Source of the DNA: Thermohalobaculum sp039026375
GTDB lineage: Bacteria > Pseudomonadota > Alphaproteobacteria > Rhodobacterales > Rhodobacteraceae
Length of the DNA stretch: 64,000 bases
Assembly (NCBI GenBank): GCA_039026375.1
Contig: JBCCML010000019.1
Span: 11,639 to 75,638 of the forward strand
Direction of reading: 5' to 3'
Part shown: one piece after another, positions 59,958 to 64,000 of the stretch
Position numbering within the stretch: the first letter of the stretch is position 1
How the letters are laid out: each line of letters opens with the position of its first letter
Program-made: the position numbers and the translations under genes
The notes under the pieces: model-generated
Told to the model about the DNA's origin: nothing
Seen by the model: the letters and a program-made list of their open reading frames with translations, nothing else
Databases searched by the model: none

Positions 59958-60767
59958 TTAAACACCCGGAAGGTCGAGAGCGCGGACCATATCGCGCAAT
60001 TCTTGTCGCGCCGCAACATGGCTGAGTGTCAGCGGGATGGGACCGTCTTGCTTCAAATCGAGAAGCGTTAGCCCATTCAGGAACAGCTCGCGAAAAATCA
60101 CCCGTTCGGAAAAGCCAGGGATGACGCGGAAACCGATCCGTCGGCTCAGTTCAGCCAAGGCGCCACCGACCCGCCGTTTGTTGCGGCTTTCTAGCGTGGA
60201 CAGGCGGTTGCGCAGTACCAGCCAATCTATGGGCGGCCGCTCCTCGGCGGCGCGGTACTGACGCGCGGACCAGACCATTTCCGAATAAACCGATGGTCCG
60301 GCGACTTTGCCGCTGCTGGGGTCTAATCGCCCAAGCAGGTCGAAGTCGATCAGACTGTCATTCATCGGGGTGATCAGCGTATCTGCCGCCGCATGCGCCG
60401 CTTCACTCAGCGGCGTCACCGCCCCCGGCGTATCGATGATAATGAGAGTGCAAGTCCGACCCAAATGGCGGATTGCTTCTCTTAGGTTGTCGCGGTCTTC
60501 GATCGCGGCCTTGGCCCGCATGGGCGCTGTGGACGGTTCGACAGCCGCAAGTTGAGGCAGAAGCAACGGTTGCCCGATGCGTTCGGCATGTGCGGCGCGG
60601 TTGTCGAGATACCGAAAGAATGTTTGCTGCCGGCTGTCTAGGTCGACCGCACCGACCTTGTGGCCCTGTCGGGCCAGAGCCACAAAAAGGTGCATTGCAG
60701 TGGTCGATTTCCCTGAGCCGCCTTTTTCGTTGCCAAGAACGATAACGTGCGGCGAGGGTTCGGTCAT
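59958..60767 (-). CDS. mipZ: division plane positioning ATPase MipZ
   Basis: 269 residues from the ATG at 60767; the upstream frame to 60998 has no domain. The deviant Walker A KGGSGKST is at 15-22. The MipZ features LDSRQQTFFRYLDNR and IIIDTPGAVTPLSEAAHAAADTLITPMNDSLIDFDLLG follow. MipZ forms a gradient on the nucleoid from the poles and blocks FtsZ rings away from midcell. It is characteristic of alphaproteobacteria without a Min system. It is followed by ugd. Confidence 0.94.
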   Translation of the reverse strand: MTEPSPHVIVLGNEKGGSGKSTTAMHLFVALARQGHKVGAVDLDSRQQTFFRYLDNRAAHAERIGQPLLLPQLAAVEPSTAPMRAKAAIEDRDNLREAIRHLGRTCTLIIIDTPGAVTPLSEAAHAAADTLITPMNDSLIDFDLLGRLDPSSGKVAGPSVYSEMVWSARQYRAAEERPPIDWLVLRNRLSTLESRNKRRVGGALAELSRRIGFRVIPGFSERVIFRELFLNGLTLLDLKQDGPIPLTLSHVAARQELRDMVRALDLPGV

Positions 60768-60913
60768 TTGGCTAGCGTATGCGCCCCTGCACATTTCTGT
60801 CTGAGCGGTAGGGCAAGCCCAAACCAGCACATCTTCGCCGGCTCCCTGGCACTGGCCTAGCGCTGGCGCGTACGTCGACGCTGGCCGGTTTCCCAGACCA
60901 ACGCCTAACTGTA

Positions 60914-61135
60914 TCAGATGCCGAAACCGTCGTACTTCTTCTTGAAGCGCGAGACACGACCGCCGGTATCCAGCAAGCGCTGACCGCCCCCGGTCCAAGC
61001 CGGGTGCGCGCTAGGGTCAATTTCTAGCGTCAGGGTGTCGTCCGCCTTGCCCCAGGTCGAGCGCATCTTAATGATGCTGCCATCTGTCATCTTCACGTCG
61101 ATGACATGGTAGTCCGGGTGAATGTCCGCTTTCAT
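60914..61135 (-). CDS. rpmE: 50S ribosomal protein L31
   Basis: 73 residues beginning MKADIHPDYHVIDVKMTDGS, with HPAWTGGGQRLLDTGGRVSRFKKKYDGFG at the end, the L31 C-terminus. The four cysteines of the zinc form are all absent, so this is the C-minus type, the usual form in this order. The ATG at 61135 is followed by the family start; the longer frame to 61246 is upstream DNA. It lies 147 bp from mipZ in the same direction. Confidence 0.95.
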   Translation of the reverse strand: MKADIHPDYHVIDVKMTDGSIIKMRSTWGKADDTLTLEIDPSAHPAWTGGGQRLLDTGGRVSRFKKKYDGFGI

Positions 61136-61296
61136 CTCGATGCTCCGCTGCAGGCGCGTACGGCGCGCTCCACATAAATCTATTTCCGCCGACCATGACG
61201 GCCCTCGGAGAGCGGCTGCTATAGGCGAAATGCTGCCCCGCTGCAAGGCCGGAAGACAGGCTTGCCAAGCATTAGCCTAGGGGGCAGAGAGCTCTT

Positions 61297-61974
61297 ATGC
61301 GCGACACCCTCAATCTGGTCATTTTCGACGTCGATGGCACCCTTGTAGACAGCCAGGCGGCGATCCTTTGGTCCATGCGTTATGCTTTTGAAAAGGCGGG
61401 GCGTTCTGTGCCGCCTCGAGACGACATCCTGGGTATCGTCGGCTTGTCATTACCTCAGGCGATGGCCGTACTGCTTCCCGTGGAAAGACAAACTGAACAC
61501 CAGAAAATGGTAGATTTGTATAAAGGGGCCTATCTGGCGCGGCGGGCTGCTGGCGCGGGCGAAGCTGTACAGCCCCTGTACCCCGGTGCCCGGGAAGCGA
61601 TCGATCATCTGGACGGCACAGGATACTTACTTTCAGCTGCCACGGGGAAAGGGCGCCGCGGTCTTTTGCACTTTATGGCGGCGCATGATTTTGATCGCCA
61701 GTTTGTCGCGGCTCAGTCTGCAGATGACGCGCCTTCGAAACCCAATCCAGGCATGGTGATCAACTGTCTGGCGGCCACAGGGGTAGAGCCCGCCAATGCG
61801 GTAATGGTTGGCGACACAGAATTCGACATGGAAATGGGCGCCAGTGCTGGCGTGCGCTGTATTGGTGTCTCTTGGGGCTACCATCCCCAGCAGCGCATTG
61901 TGAGAGGTGGGGCCGAGGCCATCGCCCGGGACTTCTCGCATCTTGTCGAGTTGATTGAGGGTCTGTGGCCATGA
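61297..61974 (+). CDS. HAD family hydrolase, phosphoglycolate phosphatase-like
   Basis: 225 residues. Motif I is FDVDGTLVDS with nucleophile D11 and general acid D13; motif II SAATGKG, motif III lysine in SKPNPGMV, and motif IV VGDTEFDMEMG. A helical cap of the C1 type lies between motifs I and II. It hydrolyses a phosphate ester in the cytosol; the Gph/YjjG-type substrate is not certain. The stop overlaps the ATG of the next gene. Confidence 0.9.
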   Translation: MRDTLNLVIFDVDGTLVDSQAAILWSMRYAFEKAGRSVPPRDDILGIVGLSLPQAMAVLLPVERQTEHQKMVDLYKGAYLARRAAGAGEAVQPLYPGAREAIDHLDGTGYLLSAATGKGRRGLLHFMAAHDFDRQFVAAQSADDAPSKPNPGMVINCLAATGVEPANAVMVGDTEFDMEMGASAGVRCIGVSWGYHPQQRIVRGGAEAIARDFSHLVELIEGLWP

Positions 61975-62669
61975 AGCGGTTTTGGAAGACGGCCCTCGTT
62001 GAGAAAAGCGATGCCGGCTGGGCTGTTTTTTTGGATACACGTCCGGTCAAAACACCGGCAGGGCGGGCGATCGTGACGCCAATACCGGCGATGGCAGAGG
62101 CGATCTCTGCTGAGTGGGAGGCCCAGACCGAATTCGTCAATCCGCTATCGATGCCGATGACACGCCTGGCTGCCACATGCCTGGACCGGGTCGCTCCGGA
62201 GTTGGCAGGCGTCGCACAGACTTTGGCTTCTTATGGTGAGAGCGACTTACTTTGCTACCGCGCCGACCACCCGGACGAGCTAGTTGCCCGCCAGGCGAAC
62301 GGTTGGGATCCCGTGCTGGATTGGGCTGCGCAGCGCTTTGGCAGCAGACTGAACGTGCAGACCGGTGTCATGCACGTTGATCAACCGCCAGACGATTTGC
62401 AGGCACTTGCAAACGAAGTCTTGACGCTGGATGCGTGGCAGATGACGGCAATGGCGGACTTGGTCACGATCAGCGGTTCGTTGTTGCTGGGTCTGGCGGT
62501 GCGTGAAGGACGGTTAAGGGCAGCCGATGCCTGGGCGCTCTCCCGCATAGACGAACAGTGGAACATCGAACAATGGGGCGAGGACCACGAAGCGGCGGTG
62601 CAATCGGCCAAGCGTGAAAGTGACTTTCACGATGCGGCAAAGCTGCTAGGGTGGCTGACCAGAGGCTGA
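61971..62669 (+). CDS. ATP12 family F1-ATPase assembly chaperone
   Basis: 232 residues. The family landmarks are FWKTALVEKSDAGWAVFLDTRPVKTPAGRAIVTPIPAMAEAISAEWEAQ near the N-terminus, ATCLDRVAPE, YGESDLLCYRADHPDELVARQANGWDPVLDW and the C-terminal ISRIDEQWNIEQWGEDHEA. In mitochondria Atp12 binds free alpha subunits during F1 assembly; bacterial homologues occur mostly in alphaproteobacteria. ATG at 61971 overlaps the HAD stop (ATGA). The GTG at 61965 is an alternative. Confidence 0.92.
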   Translation: MKRFWKTALVEKSDAGWAVFLDTRPVKTPAGRAIVTPIPAMAEAISAEWEAQTEFVNPLSMPMTRLAATCLDRVAPELAGVAQTLASYGESDLLCYRADHPDELVARQANGWDPVLDWAAQRFGSRLNVQTGVMHVDQPPDDLQALANEVLTLDAWQMTAMADLVTISGSLLLGLAVREGRLRAADAWALSRIDEQWNIEQWGEDHEAAVQSAKRESDFHDAAKLLGWLTRG

Positions 62670-62684
62670 GACAGGGAGGGTCCG

Positions 62685-63734
62685 GTGAACGTGCCCCCGA
62701 TCTTTGACGGCCACAATGACGTCCTCACCCGCATCTATCGTTCGGGCCTCGACCCGGCCGAGGAGTTTCGTGCGCCCGATAGCGGTCACATCACGCAATC
62801 CTCCGCGGCGGCTGGCGGACTTGGCGGTGGCTTCTTTGCTGTTTGGATTCCGTCCCCCGTCAATCTTGACGACCTTTCCGAGGAAATGACGAAAGACGTC
62901 TACGACGTTCCGATGCCGGCGCCCATCGCGCGCGATCACGCACTGTCCATCGCGCTCCGCCAGATCGCCATTTTGGATGGATTGGAAAGAGCCGGTCTGG
63001 TTGAAGTGGTGTGCTCAGCGGACAGGCTGGAATCCTGCATGCAAACCGGGAGCTTTGCCGCGATCTTGCACATGGAGGGCGCGGAGGCCATTGATCCTGA
63101 CCTCAAGTGCCTGCGCGTTCTTTATCGGGCGGGATTGCGTTCGTTGGGTCTGGTCTGGTCTCGCAACACTGTATTCGCCAACGGCGTCCCGTTTCGCTTT
63201 CCCTCGACGCCGGATATCGGCCTGGGGCTGACACCAGCAGGGCGTGATCTGGTGCGGGCCTGTAATAGCCTTGGCATCATGGTCGACGTCAGCCACTTGA
63301 ACGAGGCTGGCTTTTGGGACGTGGCCGAGATTTCCTCAGCGCCCATTGTCGCCACCCATTCGAACGCGCACGCGCTGTGCCAGCACGCAAGGAACCTGAC
63401 CGACAGCCAGCTGGCGCGCGTCGCCGAAACGCAAGGAATGGTTGGATTGAACTTTGCGGCCGCGTTTTTGCGCCCGGATGGCAAGATGGATGAAGACGTG
63501 CCGATGGAACTTGTTCTGGCCCAAACTGATTATCTGATCGCGAAACTGGGCGAAGACAGCGTGGGCTTGGGCTCGGATTTCGACGGGGCAGTGGTGCCGA
63601 AGGAAATTGGTGACGCGGCGGGCTTGCCCGTTCTACGCGCGGCCATGGCTGCCCATGGATACTCGTCCGAGCGGATCGAGAAGCTCTGTTGGCGAAACTG
63701 GGTGCGTGTGTTGCGCCCGACCTGGAGAGAGTAA
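62685..63734 (+). CDS. membrane dipeptidase, M19 (renal dipeptidase) family
   Basis: 349 residues from a GTG preceded by an agggagg site. Zinc ligands are visible: H10 and D12 in FDGHNDVL, the bridging glutamate in LHMEGAEAID, and histidines in VDVSHLNEAG and ATHSNAHAL. The C-terminal LGSDFDGAVVPKE matches the family. It cleaves dipeptides, often with a D-residue at the second position; no signal peptide is present, so it is probably cytosolic. It follows the ATP12 gene by 15 bp. Confidence 0.92.
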   Translation: MNVPPIFDGHNDVLTRIYRSGLDPAEEFRAPDSGHITQSSAAAGGLGGGFFAVWIPSPVNLDDLSEEMTKDVYDVPMPAPIARDHALSIALRQIAILDGLERAGLVEVVCSADRLESCMQTGSFAAILHMEGAEAIDPDLKCLRVLYRAGLRSLGLVWSRNTVFANGVPFRFPSTPDIGLGLTPAGRDLVRACNSLGIMVDVSHLNEAGFWDVAEISSAPIVATHSNAHALCQHARNLTDSQLARVAETQGMVGLNFAAAFLRPDGKMDEDVPMELVLAQTDYLIAKLGEDSVGLGSDFDGAVVPKEIGDAAGLPVLRAAMAAHGYSSERIEKLCWRNWVRVLRPTWRE

Positions 63735-63885
63735 CCGCCCGGTGACGGCTTCCCGCTCCAGGTGGCGCCAACGCGCCGAAGCGGCGCTAGCGGCGGGCCC
63801 CCAACCGCAACGGCTCCCCGCGCGGCAACCCTTAGCACCTTGTGGTTAACGGAAGCAGAAGCCGCGTAACCGTCCGGTGTGACCG

Positions 63886-64000
63886 CTAGAGACGGTAGCC
63901 TCCGGAGACTTCGAGAATTTGCCCGGTTACGAACTCCGCATCGTCGCTTGCCAGGAACCTGACAGCTTTGGCGATGTCTTCCGGTCTCCCGATGCGTCCA
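63886..64000 (-). CDS. short-chain dehydrogenase/reductase, 3' end only
   Basis: A minus-strand frame that enters from the right edge and stops with TAG at 63886-63888. The 37 visible residues read GRIGRPEDIAKAVRFLASDD...FVTGQILEVSGGYRL, the C-terminal signature of SDR enzymes of the FabG type (R-x-G-x-PED-IA, then TGQ and a GG near the end). The active site and cofactor motif lie outside the window, so the substrate is open. Confidence 0.8.
   Translation of the reverse strand, partial: GRIGRPEDIAKAVRFLASDDAEFVTGQILEVSGGYRL

Noticed and set aside
1..64000. Search for tRNA, rRNA, CRISPR arrays, insertion sequences and integrases
   Set aside because: No T-loop/acceptor pattern in the gaps, no regularly spaced repeats, no transposase or integrase-like frame with flanking inverted repeats was found.

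Overview
The window looks like chromosomal DNA of an alphaproteobacterium of the order Rhodobacterales (roseobacter/Rhodobacteraceae type). The evidence is the combination of a MipZ division-site ATPase, a mitochondrial-type ATP12 F1-ATPase chaperone, a cysteine-less ribosomal protein L31, a granule-associated phasin, an IscR-led suf operon with an Irr-type palindrome in front of it, and Liv-type ABC transporter clusters. Genes are dense, often with overlapping ATGA or GTGA junctions. Base composition is clearly GC-rich in about 1-3000, 4300-13000 and 38800-52500. It is visibly lower in 3100-4300, 13000-14300 and much of 15100-38700. No rRNA, tRNA, IS element, prophage or CRISPR array was seen.

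Layout. 1-2452: the 3' part of a glycosyltransferase-like gene, a SnoaL-like protein, an ABM-type monooxygenase and a small exported protein. 3320-4236: an exported SUMF1/FGE-like gene split by a one-base difference in a 7-G tract. 4343-7063: class II aldolase, UspA, a DCC-type (DUF393) protein, and a DNA-binding-like coiled-coil protein preceded by an AT-rich operator-like palindrome. 7351-11176: a formate dehydrogenase alpha subunit and a LysR regulator. 11263-12957: a lipoprotein hydrolase and an exported protein. 13301-14038: an isolated, atypical hypothetical gene.

14290-23968: an alpha/beta hydrolase divergent from the Fe-S assembly operon iscR-cysteine desulfurase-sufB-hyp-ybjQ-hyp-sufC-sufD-yip1-yip1-sufS. 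An Irr/ICE-like palindrome lies between the hydrolase and iscR. 24006-34964 (all minus strand): a hydantoinase-like ATPase, a vWA protein translationally coupled to an ECF sigma factor, an M24 peptidase-fold protein, an RND efflux pump with a lipoprotein adaptor, and a FecR-domain protein. 35231-45055: a branched-chain amino-acid-type ABC transporter whose binding-protein gene is separated from livHMGF by a DCC/HTTM cassette, followed by HpaI-type aldolase, FMN-dependent alpha-hydroxyacid oxidase and GST, which together suggest uptake and breakdown of a small carboxylic acid.

45175-52234: enoyl-CoA hydratase, a BMP-type (nucleoside-binding) lipoprotein-like receptor with xanthine phosphoribosyltransferase (purine salvage), a hemolysin-III-like membrane protein, a degenerate receiver/kinase-like protein, a Crp/Fnr regulator and a ferredoxin-reductase-type flavoprotein. 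52477-64000: housekeeping genes including an M23 peptidase, the ClpA-ClpS protease adaptor pair, phasin (with TGC-rich operator-like sites and a good terminator), a DacA-type carboxypeptidase with a SPOR domain, UDP-glucose dehydrogenase, MipZ, L31, a HAD phosphatase, ATP12, an M19 dipeptidase and the 3' end of an SDR gene. The most interesting items for a second look are the non-Suf genes embedded in the suf operon and their Irr-like control, the homopolymer-interrupted FGE-like gene, the ECF-vWA pair, and the pseudo-receiver/pseudo-kinase protein.
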